Source of the DNA: Variovorax paradoxus
GTDB lineage: Bacteria; Pseudomonadota; Gammaproteobacteria; Burkholderiales; Burkholderiaceae_C
Direction: 5' to 3'
NCBI RefSeq assembly: GCF_009498455.1
Contig: NZ_CP045644.1
Location: forward strand, 2,235,001 to 2,299,000
Length of the DNA stretch: 64,000 bases
In this document: one piece after another, positions 43,973 to 54,645 of the stretch
How positions within the stretch are numbered: position 1 is the stretch's first letter
How the letters are laid out: each line of letters begins with the position of its first letter
The notes under the pieces: model-generated
The model's database searches: none
What the model was told of the DNA's origin: nothing
What the model saw: only the letters and a program-made list of their open reading frames with translations
Made by a program: the position numbers and the translations under genes

Positions 43973-45016
43973 ATGGAACGCCCATTCCTGCCTCTATCGA
44001 GGGGAACGCCGCCTGAGGAATTCACGCTCCGTGTTTACTGTTCCCCAGCGATGCAACTCTCCATTCAACCCAGTGGAGAGACGCTCGGGTTTACCGTAGT
44101 GGGGAGGCTTGTAGATGCTTCGATCGATGGCAACGGCGCGTTGGTATTGATCGCGAGAGGTTTTCCGGCGGCGAATGCCGCAAGGAGTTTTTTCCCTGTG
44201 TTGCAACGAGCGGTTGCTTTAGCGGGGGTGAATGGGCGGTTGGCTGTCAACATGCCTTTAGAGATTTCTGAGACCAAAGTGTCTGACTTTGGTTTTTGGG
44301 AGGGGCAGGAGGATGTCGTAGAGCACGGGTGGCCAGCAACGCAGCTACCCAATCCCCTTGTTATTTACAACGAGGGGGCATGGGTTTATCCGGAGCATGA
44401 GTATGTTGCTCTGGCAAAGAGCTTCCGCATCGTTCCCACCTTTCTTACCGACATCGTACAAATTACGAAAGAGCTGAAGGATGCTTCCACACAGCTACCG
44501 CAGCAAGCAAGACCGGTAGATCGGGAGGTCTTGATCGCCGCGTCGTTTCTTGCACATGGAAGTCGATCGACACTGCACGTGTGGAGATTTCTGATCGCAG
44601 TCACTGGACTGGAGATGCTTGCGGATCGACAGCAAGCGGGAGAAAAAACCAAGCAGGCCATTGAACTCCTGCGGGAAGAGATCGATGCGAAGTACGCGCA
44701 GACGCCATCGGTTCAAGTCGACTGGTTGAAGAATGCGATTCGAGGCGCAAAAGAACAATCCATCGGCGCCGCTGTAAGGGACTTGGTCGTCAACTGGTGC
44801 GCTCCGGGCAAGGCGAAGAATCCATTGCATCAGTTTTTCACCGACGAGGGCGACTGCAAGAAAAAGGTGTCGGCACTTTACGCGCTCCGATCTCAATATG
44901 TGCATAGCGGTCGAGTGACACAGGAAAAGGATCTCAAGCGCTATTCCTTTTTCGAACTCGCAAGCGTAGCGACCGCTTCTTTGCATCACATCCTCAACGA
45001 AATGCTGCGCGGGTAG
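43973..45016 (+). CDS. Apea-like HEPN-domain protein
   Basis: A 347-residue protein in AT-rich DNA. The N-terminal 170 residues are beta-rich and not recognised. The C-terminal part (about 185-347) is helical, with GLEMLAD and LYALRSQYVHSGR, where R306 and H311 form the RxxxxH site of HEPN RNases of the Apea type. Such proteins are common in defence and toxin settings. TAAGGA precedes the ATG at 43973. A weak promoter (TTGACT at 43870, GATATG at 43894) is possible. It is a single-gene insert. Confidence 0.7.
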   Translation: MERPFLPLSRGTPPEEFTLRVYCSPAMQLSIQPSGETLGFTVVGRLVDASIDGNGALVLIARGFPAANAARSFFPVLQRAVALAGVNGRLAVNMPLEISETKVSDFGFWEGQEDVVEHGWPATQLPNPLVIYNEGAWVYPEHEYVALAKSFRIVPTFLTDIVQITKELKDASTQLPQQARPVDREVLIAASFLAHGSRSTLHVWRFLIAVTGLEMLADRQQAGEKTKQAIELLREEIDAKYAQTPSVQVDWLKNAIRGAKEQSIGAAVRDLVVNWCAPGKAKNPLHQFFTDEGDCKKKVSALYALRSQYVHSGRVTQEKDLKRYSFFELASVATASLHHILNEMLRG

Positions 45017-45186
45017 CCGAACTTGCTCAAGTGGGAGGTCGGAGCAATCTTCCTTTGCTCACCGCGCAGGAGCTCGGCCTCGAGGCTGATGTCGCCGCTG
45101 GCGATGAATTCGGCGCTGATCCAGTTTCGCCTGCTGATGGCGCAGGCAGTGGAGGCCGTAGGCGCGGCCGAGGTTCAGGGCGCGCC
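45017..45186. other. Gene-free junction with possible gene remnant
   Basis: The first bases are AT-rich, then composition returns to GC-rich. On the minus strand one frame reads as protein-like over about 35 codons (SAEFIASGDISLEAELL), without a start. It may be the tail of a gene cut by the HEPN insertion. Confidence 0.3.
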
Positions 45187-46227
45187 CTACAACCCCAACT
45201 GCCGAAAATCCCGCGGCGCGTGCCCCGTCCACTGCAGGAACGCACGCGAAAAACTCTTCTCGTTGCGAAACCCGACCGCCAGTGCCACCTGCTTGATCGG
45301 CCGCGTGGTCCGGCGCAGCTGCTCCACCGCGAGCTCGTGCCGCACCTCGTTCTTCAGCACCTGCAGCGAGGTGCCCTCTTCATGCAGCTGCCGGTGCAGC
45401 GTGCGCCCCGACACGTTCAGCAGCCCCGCCAGCGCCTCGGCCGTGGTCGCCTCGCCGGCGCGCGCGCGCAGCAGTTCGCGCACGCGCTGGCCCAGCAGGC
45501 GGTCGCGGCGGTACTGCAGCACCGTGAGTGGCAGGGCGCGCTTGAGCATGGTGCGCAGCGCGCGCTCGTCGCGCAGCAGCGGCAGCGCCAGGTAGCGCTC
45601 GTCGAAGCTGATGCTGGCCTGCGGCGCGTCGAAGTGCACGTCGGGCGTGAACATCAGTGGGTAGGCGTCGTGGTGCGGCGGCGCCGCGAACGGAAAGGTG
45701 GCCTGGCGCAGCGAGATGCGCGAGTCGATGGCCCAGCACACGTAGCCGTGCATGAAACGCAGGCTCGTCACCAGGCAGAACTCGCGGAACGCCGGATCGA
45801 GCGGGCGGTTCTCGGTGATGCGCAGCGTGGCGACGCCGCCGGTCACTTCCAGCGCGAGCGTGATGTCTTCGGTCAGCAGGCGGTGGTGGCGGCACCAGCG
45901 CTTGATGGCCACGCCCAGGTCGGGCGAGGTCAGCGAGGCGCGGCACAGCATGCCGTAGCTGCCCCAGGGCAGGCGGCGCGAGAACCAGCCCAGCGCCTCG
46001 TCGTCCAGCTCCTGCATGGCGTGGCCCGACAGCGCCTCGAACTGCGCGGCCGTCACCCGAGCGCCGGGGCGGTTCAGTTCGCGCGGCGCGATCTGTGCCG
46101 CCTGCAGGGCCTGCGCCGGGTCCTTGCCATAGCGGGCATACCCTTGCACGATGGCTCGCACGAAGGCCATCGGCGTGACGGCGCGGGCGGGTCGCAGGAA
46201 GGCGGGAGACGACAAGGTTGAGTGCAT
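45187..46227 (-). CDS. AraC-family regulator with arabinose-binding-type N-terminal domain
   Basis: A 346-residue regulator. The N-terminal ligand domain (about 20-210) resembles the Arabinose_bd type seen in OruR/ArgR-like AraC proteins. The C-terminal double helix-turn-helix lies at about 245-345, with [24 protein letters not shown]. It starts at 46227 and diverges from the liu operon across 128 bases, so control of isovalerate/leucine breakdown is likely. Confidence 0.9.
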   Translation of the reverse strand: MHSTLSSPAFLRPARAVTPMAFVRAIVQGYARYGKDPAQALQAAQIAPRELNRPGARVTAAQFEALSGHAMQELDDEALGWFSRRLPWGSYGMLCRASLTSPDLGVAIKRWCRHHRLLTEDITLALEVTGGVATLRITENRPLDPAFREFCLVTSLRFMHGYVCWAIDSRISLRQATFPFAAPPHHDAYPLMFTPDVHFDAPQASISFDERYLALPLLRDERALRTMLKRALPLTVLQYRRDRLLGQRVRELLRARAGEATTAEALAGLLNVSGRTLHRQLHEEGTSLQVLKNEVRHELAVEQLRRTTRPIKQVALAVGFRNEKSFSRAFLQWTGHAPRDFRQLGL

Positions 46228-46355
46228 CGGTCGTGGCGCAATTTGCAACCATTGTGGCGCCAATTGCGGCACGACGAGGCGTAAGCTGCGGCTTTTCAAG
46301 CGCCATTCCGCGCGGGCAGCCCTGCGCGCCGACCCCCTCAGAGGAGACAAGACTC

Positions 46356-47528
46356 ATGCACGATTTCGGCCTCAACTTCGACCTGGGCGAGGACATCGAC
46401 GCGCTGCGCAGCGCGATCCAGGACTTCGCCGCCCACGAAATCGCGCCCCGCGCCGCCGAGATCGATCGCGACAACCTGTTCCCGCACGACCTGTGGCAAA
46501 AGCTCGGCGAGCTGGGCCTGCACGGCATGACGGTGAAGGAAGAGTTCGGCGGCACCGAGTTGGGCTACCTGGCCCACATCGTGGCCATGGAAGAAGTCTC
46601 GCGCGCCTCGGCCTCGGTGGGCCTGTCGTACGGCGCGCACTCCAACCTGTGCGTGAACCAGATCCACCGCAACGGCAGCGACGCGCAAAAGAAGAAGTAC
46701 CTGCCCAAGCTGGTGAGCGGCGAGCACGTGGGCGCGCTGGCCATGAGCGAGCCCAACGCCGGCTCCGACGTGGTGAGCATGAAGCTCAAGGCCGACAAGA
46801 AGGACGGCTACTACGTGCTCAACGGCGGCAAGATGTGGATCACCAACGGCGGCGACGCCGACACGCTGGTCATCTACGCCAAGACCGAACCCGAAATGGG
46901 CGCGCGCGGCATGACCGCCTTCATCGTCGAAAAGAACTTCAAGGGCTTCTCGGCTGGCACCAAGCTCGACAAGCTCGGCATGCGCGGCTCCAACACGTAC
47001 CCGCTGTTCTTCGACAACTGCGAAGTGCCCGAAGAGAACGTGCTCGGCGGCGAAGGCATGGGCGCCAAGGTGCTGATGAGCGGCCTCGACTACGAGCGCG
47101 CCGTGCTCTCGGGCGGCCCGCTGGGCATCATGGCCGCCTGCATGGACGCCGTGATTCCGTACATCCACGAGCGCCAGCAGTTCGGCCAGAGCATCGGCGA
47201 GTTCCAGCTGATGCAGGGCAAGATCGCCGACATGTACTCGACCTGGCAGGCCACCCGCGCCTACGTGTACGCCGTGGGCAAGGCCTGCGACCGCAACGAC
47301 CACGCGCGCACCTTCCGCAAGGACGCGGCCGGCGCCATCCTGTACTCGGCCGAGAAGGCGACCTGGATGGCCGGCGAGGCGGTCCAGACGCTGGGCGGCG
47401 TGGGCTACACCAAGGACTTCCCGGTCGAGCGGCTGTGGCGCGACGCCAAGCTGTACGAGATCGGCGCGGGCACGAGCGAAGTGCGCCGCATGCTGATCGG
47501 GCGCGAGCTGTTCAGCGAAACGGCCTGA
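46356..47528 (+). CDS. liuA: Isovaleryl-CoA dehydrogenase
   Basis: A 390-residue FAD acyl-CoA dehydrogenase, first step of the leucine branch after isovaleryl-CoA. The catalytic Glu is in the isovaleryl-type position, [13 protein letters not shown], rather than at the C-terminal site. [15 protein letters not shown] and WITNGGDAD are the FAD and substrate motifs; the C-terminus has [19 protein letters not shown]. The start follows AGAGGAGA. It is first in the operon liuA-acs-liuB-liuC-DUF4126-liuD. Confidence 0.95.
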   Translation: MHDFGLNFDLGEDIDALRSAIQDFAAHEIAPRAAEIDRDNLFPHDLWQKLGELGLHGMTVKEEFGGTELGYLAHIVAMEEVSRASASVGLSYGAHSNLCVNQIHRNGSDAQKKKYLPKLVSGEHVGALAMSEPNAGSDVVSMKLKADKKDGYYVLNGGKMWITNGGDADTLVIYAKTEPEMGARGMTAFIVEKNFKGFSAGTKLDKLGMRGSNTYPLFFDNCEVPEENVLGGEGMGAKVLMSGLDYERAVLSGGPLGIMAACMDAVIPYIHERQQFGQSIGEFQLMQGKIADMYSTWQATRAYVYAVGKACDRNDHARTFRKDAAGAILYSAEKATWMAGEAVQTLGGVGYTKDFPVERLWRDAKLYEIGAGTSEVRRMLIGRELFSETA

Positions 47529-47534
47529 GCTGTT

Positions 47535-47652
47535 TTTCTCCCTCCCCGCTGGGGAGGGCAGGGGTGGGGGCAAGCGGCGTCCGATGAAGCACAGCGCCGA
47601 ACAAACGCCGCTTGCCCCCATCCCAACCTTCCCCCGGAAGGGGAAGGAGCAA
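47535..47652. repeat. Intergenic palindromic repeat, copy 1
   Basis: Arms of about 45 bases (beginning TTCTCCCTCCCCGCTGGGGA and ending GGGGAAGGAGCAA) are inverted copies around a loop of roughly 25 bases. The segment GGGGGCAAGCGGCGT and its complement are exact. It fills most of the gap between liuA and the acyl-CoA ligase. Close copies lie at 59265 and 59385. Confidence 0.85.
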
Positions 47653-47670
47653 GTCAAGGAGACAAGGAAC

Positions 47671-49353
47671 ATGAGCATGACTGCTGCGTTGACCGAGAGC
47701 TACGGCAAGGGCGCCACCAACGTCCCCCTCATCGAACACCCCATCGGCGACTTCTTCGACGACATGGTCGCCAGGCAGCCCGAGCGCGAAGCCCTCGTCA
47801 GCCGCCACGAAGGCCAGCGCTTCACCTACCGCGAACTGCAGACCGCGTCGAACAAGCTGGCCAGCGCGCTGCTGAACCTGGGACTCGTGCCCGGCGACCG
47901 CGTGGGCATCTGGTCGCACAACAACGTGCCGTGGGTGCTGATGCAGATCGCGACCGCCAAGGTCGGCCTGATCCTCGTGAACATCAACCCCGCCTACCGC
48001 ACCTCGGAGCTCGAGTACGCGCTCAACAAGGTCGGTTGCAAGGCGCTGGTGACGATGGCGCAGTTCAAGACCAGCGACTACCTGGGCATGCTGCGCGAGC
48101 TGGGCCCGGCGAAGCTGCCGCAGCTGCTGCACACCTTCTGGATCGACGCCAAGCCCGGCCAAGGTGACGAGCAGCCCGGCATGCGCCGCTTCAGCGAGCT
48201 GCTGGCCAGCGGGGATCCGGCCGATGCGCGCGTGGCCGCGACGCAGAAGACGCTGAAGGCCACCGACCCGATCAACATCCAGTTCACCAGCGGCACCACG
48301 GGCTTCCCCAAGGGCGCGACGCTCACGCACCGCAACATCCTGAACAACGGCTTCTTCATCGGCGAGTGCATGAAGCTCACGCCGGATGACCGCCTGTGCA
48401 TTCCGGTGCCGCTGTACCACTGCTTCGGCATGGTGCTGGGCAACCTGGCCTGCCTCACGCACGGCTCGGCCATCGTGTACCCGAACGACGGTTTCGATCC
48501 GCTCACGGTGCTCGAAACCGTGCAGGCCGAAAAATGCACGGGCCTGCATGGCGTGCCCACGATGTTCATCGCCGAGCTCGACCACCCGCGCTTCAAGGAG
48601 TTCGATCTGTCGACCTTGCGCACCGGCATCATGGCCGGCTCGCCGTGCCCGACCGAGGTGATGAAGCGCGTGGTCGACCAGATGCATCTGAACGAAATCA
48701 CCATCGCCTACGGCATGACCGAAACCAGCCCCGTGAGCTGCCAGAGCAGCACAGACACGCCGCTGGACAAGCGCGTGTCGACCGTGGGCACGGTGCAGCC
48801 GCACCTCGAGGTGAAGATCATCGACCCCGAGACCGGCGCGGTCATGCCCATCGGCAAGTCGGGCGAGCTGTGCACGCGCGGCTACTCGGTGATGCACGGC
48901 TACTGGGAAGACGAACCCCGGACGCGCGAAGCCATCGACGCCGAGCGCTGGATGCACACCGGCGACCTCGCCACGATGGACGCCGAGGGCTACGTGAACA
49001 TCGTCGGCCGCATCAAGGACCTGGTGATCCGCGGCGGCGAGAACATCTACCCGCGCGAGATCGAAGAATTTTTGTACCGCCACCCGAAGGTGCAGGACGT
49101 GCAGGTGGTCGGCCTGCCCGACAGGAAGTACGGCGAAGAGCTGTGCGCCTGGATCATCGTCAAGCCCGGCCAGACGGCCACGGACACCGAGATCCGCGAT
49201 TTCTGCAAAGGGCAGATCGCGCACTACAAGGTGCCGAAGTACATCCAGTTCGTCTCCGAGTTCCCGATGACGGTGACCGGCAAGATCCAGAAATTCAAGA
49301 TCCGCGATGCCATGACCGAGCAACTCGGTCTCACGCAAGAAAAGACAGCATGA
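47671..49353 (+). CDS. AMP-binding acyl-CoA synthetase of the liu operon
   Basis: A 560-residue acyl-CoA ligase with [16 protein letters not shown], the YGMTETSP motif, HTGDLATMD and the C-terminal GKIQKFKIR lysine. In leucine operons this gene is thought to activate branched or short acids; here isovalerate or methylcrotonate is plausible but unproven. The start at 47671 follows AAGGAAC. Its stop overlaps the liuB ATG. Confidence 0.9.
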   Translation: MSMTAALTESYGKGATNVPLIEHPIGDFFDDMVARQPEREALVSRHEGQRFTYRELQTASNKLASALLNLGLVPGDRVGIWSHNNVPWVLMQIATAKVGLILVNINPAYRTSELEYALNKVGCKALVTMAQFKTSDYLGMLRELGPAKLPQLLHTFWIDAKPGQGDEQPGMRRFSELLASGDPADARVAATQKTLKATDPINIQFTSGTTGFPKGATLTHRNILNNGFFIGECMKLTPDDRLCIPVPLYHCFGMVLGNLACLTHGSAIVYPNDGFDPLTVLETVQAEKCTGLHGVPTMFIAELDHPRFKEFDLSTLRTGIMAGSPCPTEVMKRVVDQMHLNEITIAYGMTETSPVSCQSSTDTPLDKRVSTVGTVQPHLEVKIIDPETGAVMPIGKSGELCTRGYSVMHGYWEDEPRTREAIDAERWMHTGDLATMDAEGYVNIVGRIKDLVIRGGENIYPREIEEFLYRHPKVQDVQVVGLPDRKYGEELCAWIIVKPGQTATDTEIRDFCKGQIAHYKVPKYIQFVSEFPMTVTGKIQKFKIRDAMTEQLGLTQEKTA

Positions 49354-50972
49354 GCAAACTCGAAACCAAACTCAACGCTCGGTCCGCCGACTTCCAGGCC
49401 AATGCGGCCGCGATGCGTGCGCTGGTCGACGACCTGCAAAAGCAGTTCGCCAAAGTGGAGCAGGGCGGCGGCGAGGCCGCGCGCGCCAAGCACACGGCGC
49501 GCGGCAAGCTGCTGCCGCGCGACCGCGTGGCCGAGCTGCTCGACCCGGGCACGCCCTTCCTCGAAATCGCGCCGCTGGCCGCGCATGCGATGTACCTCGA
49601 CGGCAAGGGGGCCGAGTCGGCTCCGGGCGCCGGCATCATCACCGGCATCGGCCGCGTGAACGGTGTCGACTGCATGATCGTGTGCAACGACGCGACCGTG
49701 AAGGGCGGCACCTACTACCCGTTGACCGTCAAGAAGCACCTGCGCGCGCAGGAGATCGCCGAGCAGAACCGCCTGCCCTGCATCTACCTCGTGGACTCGG
49801 GCGGCGCCAACCTGCCGAACCAGGACGAGGTGTTTCCGGACCGCGACCACTTCGGCCGCATCTTCTACAACCAGGCCAACATGAGCGCCCAGGGCATTCC
49901 GCAGATCGCGGTGGTCATGGGCTCGTGCACGGCCGGCGGCGCGTACGTGCCGGCGATGAGCGACGAATCGATCATCGTGAAGAACCAGGGCACCATCTTC
50001 CTGGGCGGCCCACCGCTCGTGAAGGCCGCGACGGGCGAGGTCGTGTCGGCCGAAGACCTGGGCGGCGGCGACGTGCACACGCGCCTGTCGGGCGTGGTCG
50101 ATCACCTGGCGCAGAACGACTTGCACGCGCTGGCGCTCGCGCGCTCGGCGGTGGCCAACCTGAATGCGAAGTCGGCAGAGAAGCCCGACGGCGCCGCGGT
50201 GCGCGCGCCCGAGTTCCCGCGCGAAGAGCTGTACGGCGTGATCCCCACCGACACGCGCAAGCCCTTCGATGTGCGCGAGATCATTGCGCGCATCGTCGAC
50301 GGCAGCGAGTTCCACGAGTTCAAGGCCCGATTCGGCGCCACGCTGGTCTGCGGCTTTGCCGAGATCGAGGGCATGCCGGTCGGCATCATCGCGAACAACG
50401 GCATCCTGTTCAGCGAGTCGGCGCAGAAGGGCGCGCACTTCATCGAGCTGTGCTGCCAGCGCAAGATCCCGCTGGTGTTCCTGCAGAACATCACCGGCTT
50501 CATGGTGGGCCGCAAGTACGAGAACGAAGGCATCGCGCGCCACGGCGCCAAGATGGTGACGGCCGTGGCCACGGCCAACGTGCCCAAGTTCACGATCATC
50601 ATCGGCGGCAGCTTCGGCGCCGGCAACTACGGCATGTGCGGCCGCGCGTACAGCCCGCGCTTCCTCTGGATGTGGCCCAACGCGCGCATCAGCGTGATGG
50701 GCGGCGAGCAGGCCGCGAGCGTGCTGGCCACGGTGAAACGCGACGGCATCGAACTGAAGGGCGGCAGCTGGAGCGCCGACGAAGAAGAAGCCTTCAAGGC
50801 GCCGATCCGCCAACAGTACGAAGACCAGGGCCACCCCTACTACGCCACCGCGCGCCTGTGGGACGACGGCATCATCGATCCGGCCGACACGCGCCGCGTG
50901 CTCGCACTGGGCCTGGCCGCGTCGCGAAACGCGCCGATCCCCGAGCCCAAGTTCGGCATCTTCCGCATGTGA
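49350..50972 (+). CDS. liuB: Methylcrotonyl-CoA carboxylase, carboxyltransferase (beta) subunit
   Basis: A 540-residue acyl-CoA carboxyltransferase with crotonase-like N and C halves. It has [25 protein letters not shown], typical of methylcrotonyl-CoA enzymes, and the glycine-rich [14 protein letters not shown]. It works with LiuD to carboxylate 3-methylcrotonyl-CoA. The ATG overlaps the preceding TGA (ATGA). Confidence 0.95.
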   Translation: MSKLETKLNARSADFQANAAAMRALVDDLQKQFAKVEQGGGEAARAKHTARGKLLPRDRVAELLDPGTPFLEIAPLAAHAMYLDGKGAESAPGAGIITGIGRVNGVDCMIVCNDATVKGGTYYPLTVKKHLRAQEIAEQNRLPCIYLVDSGGANLPNQDEVFPDRDHFGRIFYNQANMSAQGIPQIAVVMGSCTAGGAYVPAMSDESIIVKNQGTIFLGGPPLVKAATGEVVSAEDLGGGDVHTRLSGVVDHLAQNDLHALALARSAVANLNAKSAEKPDGAAVRAPEFPREELYGVIPTDTRKPFDVREIIARIVDGSEFHEFKARFGATLVCGFAEIEGMPVGIIANNGILFSESAQKGAHFIELCCQRKIPLVFLQNITGFMVGRKYENEGIARHGAKMVTAVATANVPKFTIIIGGSFGAGNYGMCGRAYSPRFLWMWPNARISVMGGEQAASVLATVKRDGIELKGGSWSADEEEAFKAPIRQQYEDQGHPYYATARLWDDGIIDPADTRRVLALGLAASRNAPIPEPKFGIFRM

Positions 50973-50985
50973 CGAGGGCCACCGC

Positions 50986-51783
50986 ATGAGCAGCACCTTC
51001 ACCAAGCTGAACCTCGCCATCGACGGCGCGGTCGCGCGCATCTGGCTCGACCAGCCCGACGCGCGCAACGCCTTCGACGACGTCGTGATCGCCGAGCTGA
51101 CGCAGGCTTTTCTCGAAGCCGGCGGCGCGCCGCAGGTCAAGGCCATCGTGCTCGGCGCGAACGGCCCGGCCTTCTGCGCGGGCGCCAACCTCAACTGGAT
51201 GCGCCGCATGGCCGACTACACGCGGGACGAGAACCTCGCCGACGCGGGCAAGCTGGCCGACATGCTGCGCACCATCGCCGAGTGCCCCAAGCCCACCATC
51301 GCGCGCGTGCAGGGCGATGTGTACGCCGGTGGCATGGGGCTCGTGGCCGCCTGCGACATGGCCGTGAGCGTCGACACCGCGTGGTACTGCCTCAGCGAAG
51401 TGAAGATCGGCCTCGTGCCCGCGACCATCAGCCCGTACGTGCTGCGCGCCATGGGCCCGCGCGCGTCGCAGCGCTACTTCCTCACGGCCGAACGCTTCAC
51501 CGCCGCCGAGGCGCACCGCATCGGCTTCGTGCATGAAGTGGTCGCGGCCGATGCGCTCGACGCCAAGGTCGATGAACTCGTCAAGGCGCTCACCGGCGCC
51601 AGCCCCGCGGCCGTGCGCGCCTGCAAGCAGCTGATCGCCGACGTGGCCGGCCGCGAAATCGACGGCGCGCTCATCGCGAAGACGGTCGAAGGCATCGCCG
51701 ACATCCGTTCGAGCGACGAAGGCCGCGAGGGCGTGCAGGCCTTCCTGCAGAAGCGCAAGCCGTCCTGGCTCGCCGCCAGCTGA
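50986..51783 (+). CDS. liuC: Methylglutaconyl-CoA hydratase (enoyl-CoA hydratase family)
   Basis: A 265-residue crotonase. The oxyanion-hole motif GPAFCAGANLNWMRRMA is of the methylglutaconyl/carboxygeranoyl-CoA hydratase type. GDVYAGGMGLVAACD is the second conserved loop. It hydrates 3-methylglutaconyl-CoA to HMG-CoA, between LiuB/LiuD and the lyase at 62366. Confidence 0.93.
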   Translation: MSSTFTKLNLAIDGAVARIWLDQPDARNAFDDVVIAELTQAFLEAGGAPQVKAIVLGANGPAFCAGANLNWMRRMADYTRDENLADAGKLADMLRTIAECPKPTIARVQGDVYAGGMGLVAACDMAVSVDTAWYCLSEVKIGLVPATISPYVLRAMGPRASQRYFLTAERFTAAEAHRIGFVHEVVAADALDAKVDELVKALTGASPAAVRACKQLIADVAGREIDGALIAKTVEGIADIRSSDEGREGVQAFLQKRKPSWLAAS

Positions 51784-51803
51784 CAGCCACGCAAGGACTC
51801 GCC

Positions 51804-52475
51804 ATGAACGCACTCGACATGCCGCAACTGCTCGCACTGGCCGCCGCCATCGGCTGGGCCAGCGGCGTGCGCCTGTACCTCGTCGTGCTGTTGACCGGCC
51901 TGGTTGGCTACTTCGGCTGGGTGCCGCTGCCTTCGGGGCTGCAGATGCTCGCGCATCCGATCGTGCTGGCGGTCAGCGGCTTCATGGTGTTCGTCGAGTT
52001 CTTCGCCGACAAGATCCCCGGCCTCGACTCGCTCTGGGACGTGGTGCACACGGCGATCCGCATCCCCGCCGGCGCGGCGCTCGCGGCCAGCGTGTTCGGT
52101 GCCGACCACGGCGCGATGGCCGTCGTCGCGGCGCTGCTGGGCGGTGGCTTCGCGGCCACGGCGCATGCGGCCAAGGCCACCACGCGCGCGGCCATCAACA
52201 CCTCGCCCGAACCGTTCTCGAACGTCGGGGCGTCGCTGGTCGAAGACTCGATGGTGCCGGCCGGGCTGTGGCTCGCGGTGGCGCATCCGCTGGTCTTTCT
52301 CGTGCTGTTCGTCTTCGTGCTCGTGCTCAGCGTGTGGCTCATCCGCAAGAGCTGGCGTTTTCTGCGCGCGCTGTTCAGCCGCGTGGCACGCATCTTCAGT
52401 GGCCGGCCCGATCCGGGCGTCACGTCCGCTTTTCAACTGAAAAAGAATCCTCCGGGAGACACCCCTAATGTTTAA
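51804..52475 (+). CDS. DUF4126 membrane protein
   Basis: A 223-residue protein with four or five hydrophobic segments (start to 60, 80-110, 150-180) and a basic tail. It matches DUF4126. Function is unknown. It lies inside the liu operon between liuC and liuD. Its stop codon overlaps the ATG of the duplicated liuD start at 52468 (ATGTTTAA). Confidence 0.85.
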   Translation: MNALDMPQLLALAAAIGWASGVRLYLVVLLTGLVGYFGWVPLPSGLQMLAHPIVLAVSGFMVFVEFFADKIPGLDSLWDVVHTAIRIPAGAALAASVFGADHGAMAVVAALLGGGFAATAHAAKATTRAAINTSPEPFSNVGASLVEDSMVPAGLWLAVAHPLVFLVLFVFVLVLSVWLIRKSWRFLRALFSRVARIFSGRPDPGVTSAFQLKKNPPGDTPNV

Positions 52476-52593
52476 GAAGATCCTGATTGCCAATCGTGGT
52501 GACCAGCCGCGAAGCGGCGCAGCGGCGAAGCCAAATCGCATGGCACGCGCAGCGTGCTCAGGCAATTTCACCGCGAAAGTCCACCATGTTTAA
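52468..52593 (+). pseudogene. Duplicated truncated liuD start, forming a 41-codon upstream ORF
   Basis: The 35 bases from ATG at 52468 repeat the liuD start at 52586 with two differences, both in third codon positions (GCC/GCG and CGT/CGC). It reads MFKKILIANRGD and then leaves the liuD frame path, ending with TAA at 52591-52593, just past the true liuD ATG. A Shine-Dalgarno (GGGAGA) serves this copy and not the real one. It may couple translation into liuD. Confidence 0.75.
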
Positions 52594-52629
52594 GAAGATC
52601 CTGATTGCGAATCGCGGTGAAATTGCCTG
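52559..52629 (+). repeat. 17-bp perfect hairpin enclosing the liuD start codon
   Basis: CAGGCAATTTCACCGCG at 52559-52575 is the exact complement of CGCGGTGAAATTGCCTG at 52613-52629, inside liuD codons 10-15. The 37-base loop carries the liuD ATG at 52586. The left arm is thus an inverted copy of liuD coding sequence. In RNA it would form a stable stem around the initiation site. Confidence 0.85.
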
Positions 52630-54586
52630 CCGTGTTGCCGCAACCGCACGCCGCATGGCCGTTCGCACCGTGGCGGTGTACTCCGATGCCGACGCGCACG
52701 CCAACCATGTGCGCGCCTGCGACGAGTCCGTGTACCTCGGCGGCAGCGCCCCGAAGGACAGCTACCTGCGCTGGGAAAAGATCCTCGAAGCCGCCAAGGC
52801 CACGGGCGCCGAAGCCGTGCACCCGGGCTACGGCTTCCTCAGCGAGAACGAAGAGTTCGCACAGGCCTGCGCCGACGCCGGCCTGGCCTTCATCGGCCCG
52901 CCGCCCTCGGCGATCAAGGCCATGGGCCTGAAGGCCGAGTCGAAGCAGCTGATGGAAAAGGCCGGCGTGCCGCTGGTGCCCGGCTACCACGGCCACGACC
53001 AGGACCCGGCGCTGCTGCAGCGCGAGGCCGACCGCATCGGCTACCCGGTGCTCATCAAGGCCAGCGCCGGCGGCGGTGGCAAGGGCATGCGCGCGGTCGA
53101 CAAGGCCGCGGACTTCGAGGCCGCGCTGGCCTCGTGCAAGCGCGAGGCCATCAACAGCTTCGGCGACGACGCGGTGCTGATCGAGAAGTACGTGCAGCGC
53201 CCGCGCCACATCGAGATCCAGGTGTTCGGCGACACGCAGGGCAACTACGTGTACCTGTTCGAGCGCGACTGCTCGGTGCAGCGCCGCCACCAGAAGGTGC
53301 TCGAAGAAGCGCCCGCGCCCGGCATGACCGAGGCGATGCGCAAGGAAATGGGCGATGCGGCCGTGGCTGCGGCGCGCGCCGTGAACTACGTCGGTGCGGG
53401 CACGGTCGAGTTCATCGTCGAGCAGCGCGAAGGCGGCGAAATGAACTTCTTCTTCATGGAGATGAACACGCGCCTGCAGGTGGAGCACCCGGTGACCGAA
53501 GCCATCACTGGCCTCGACCTCGTCGAATGGCAGCTGCGCGTGGCCTCGGGCGAGCCGCTGCCCGCCAAGCAATCGGAGCTGCAGATTCACGGCCACGCCA
53601 TCGAGGCGCGCATCTGCGCCGAGAACCCCGACAACAACTTCCTGCCCGCCACCGGCACCTTGCGCGTGTACCGCAAGCCGCAGGCCACGGCCTTCCAGCG
53701 CAGCCGCGTGCGCATCGACGACGGCGTGCGCGAGGGCGGCGAGATCTCGCCCTTCTACGACTCGATGATCGCCAAGCTCATCGTGCACGGCAGCACGCGC
53801 GCCGAAGCGCTGGCCCGGCTCGACGCTGCGCTGGCGCAAGTGCAGATCGTGGGCGTGTCGACCAACGTGCAGTTCCTGCGCGGCATTTTGGCGACCGAGT
53901 CGTTCTCGAAGGCGAACCTCGACACTGCGCTCATCGAGCGCGAGCGCGCCGTGCTGTTCGACCGCGAGCCGCTGGGCCTGCCGCTGGCCGCGGCTGCCGC
54001 CATCACGCGCACGCTGGTCACCGAAGCACCGGTCGGCGTGCCCGACCCCTTCGAGCGCCGCGACGGCTGGCGCGCGCATGGCGAGTACAAGCGCCGCTTC
54101 GACTTCGAGTTCCGCGGCACCGAGCACAGCGCGCTGCTGACCTACCGCCGCGACGGCGGCCTGAACCTCGAAGTGGGCGGCGTCAATGGCCCGCTGACGG
54201 TCGGCCGTTTTCCCACGGGCGAGTTCGAGCTCGAATTCGCGGGCACGCGCCAGACCCTCGACGTGCACCTGGACGGCGCCACCGCCCACGTGTTCGCGTC
54301 GAAGGGCGCCACGCGCCTCACCGCCATCGACCGCCTCGCCCACGCGGGCGACACCCACGCCGAAGGCGGCCGCCTCACGGCGCCGATGCCCGGCAAGGTC
54401 GTGTCCTTCGCGGTCAAGGCGGGCGACAAGGTCAGCCGCGGCCAGCCGCTGGCCGTGATGGAAGCCATGAAGATGGAGCACACCATCGCCGCGCCCGCCG
54501 ACGGCACGGTGGAAGAACTGATGTTCTCGCCGGGCGAGCAGGTGGCGGAAGGCGACGAATTGTTGCGAATGGCTGCGGCGGCTTAA
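52586..54586 (+). CDS. liuD: Methylcrotonyl-CoA carboxylase, biotin-carboxylase/biotin-carrier (alpha) subunit
   Basis: A 666-residue biotin enzyme. Biotin carboxylase is at the N-terminus (MFKKILIANRGEIACRV, ATP grasp KASAGGGGKGM, EMNTRLQVEHPVTE). A middle linker domain follows, then the biotinyl domain with EAMKMEH near residue 630. It is the partner of LiuB. The true start at 52586 has no Shine-Dalgarno. It lies in a hairpin loop and overlaps the end of an upstream ORF. Confidence 0.95.
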   Translation: MFKKILIANRGEIACRVAATARRMAVRTVAVYSDADAHANHVRACDESVYLGGSAPKDSYLRWEKILEAAKATGAEAVHPGYGFLSENEEFAQACADAGLAFIGPPPSAIKAMGLKAESKQLMEKAGVPLVPGYHGHDQDPALLQREADRIGYPVLIKASAGGGGKGMRAVDKAADFEAALASCKREAINSFGDDAVLIEKYVQRPRHIEIQVFGDTQGNYVYLFERDCSVQRRHQKVLEEAPAPGMTEAMRKEMGDAAVAAARAVNYVGAGTVEFIVEQREGGEMNFFFMEMNTRLQVEHPVTEAITGLDLVEWQLRVASGEPLPAKQSELQIHGHAIEARICAENPDNNFLPATGTLRVYRKPQATAFQRSRVRIDDGVREGGEISPFYDSMIAKLIVHGSTRAEALARLDAALAQVQIVGVSTNVQFLRGILATESFSKANLDTALIERERAVLFDREPLGLPLAAAAAITRTLVTEAPVGVPDPFERRDGWRAHGEYKRRFDFEFRGTEHSALLTYRRDGGLNLEVGGVNGPLTVGRFPTGEFELEFAGTRQTLDVHLDGATAHVFASKGATRLTAIDRLAHAGDTHAEGGRLTAPMPGKVVSFAVKAGDKVSRGQPLAVMEAMKMEHTIAAPADGTVEELMFSPGEQVAEGDELLRMAAAA

Positions 54587-54645
54587 CCCCGTTGCGGACG
54601 CTGGTCCGTATCAGCGGTGGTAGTCATTCTTTTCAAGGAGTCCTG

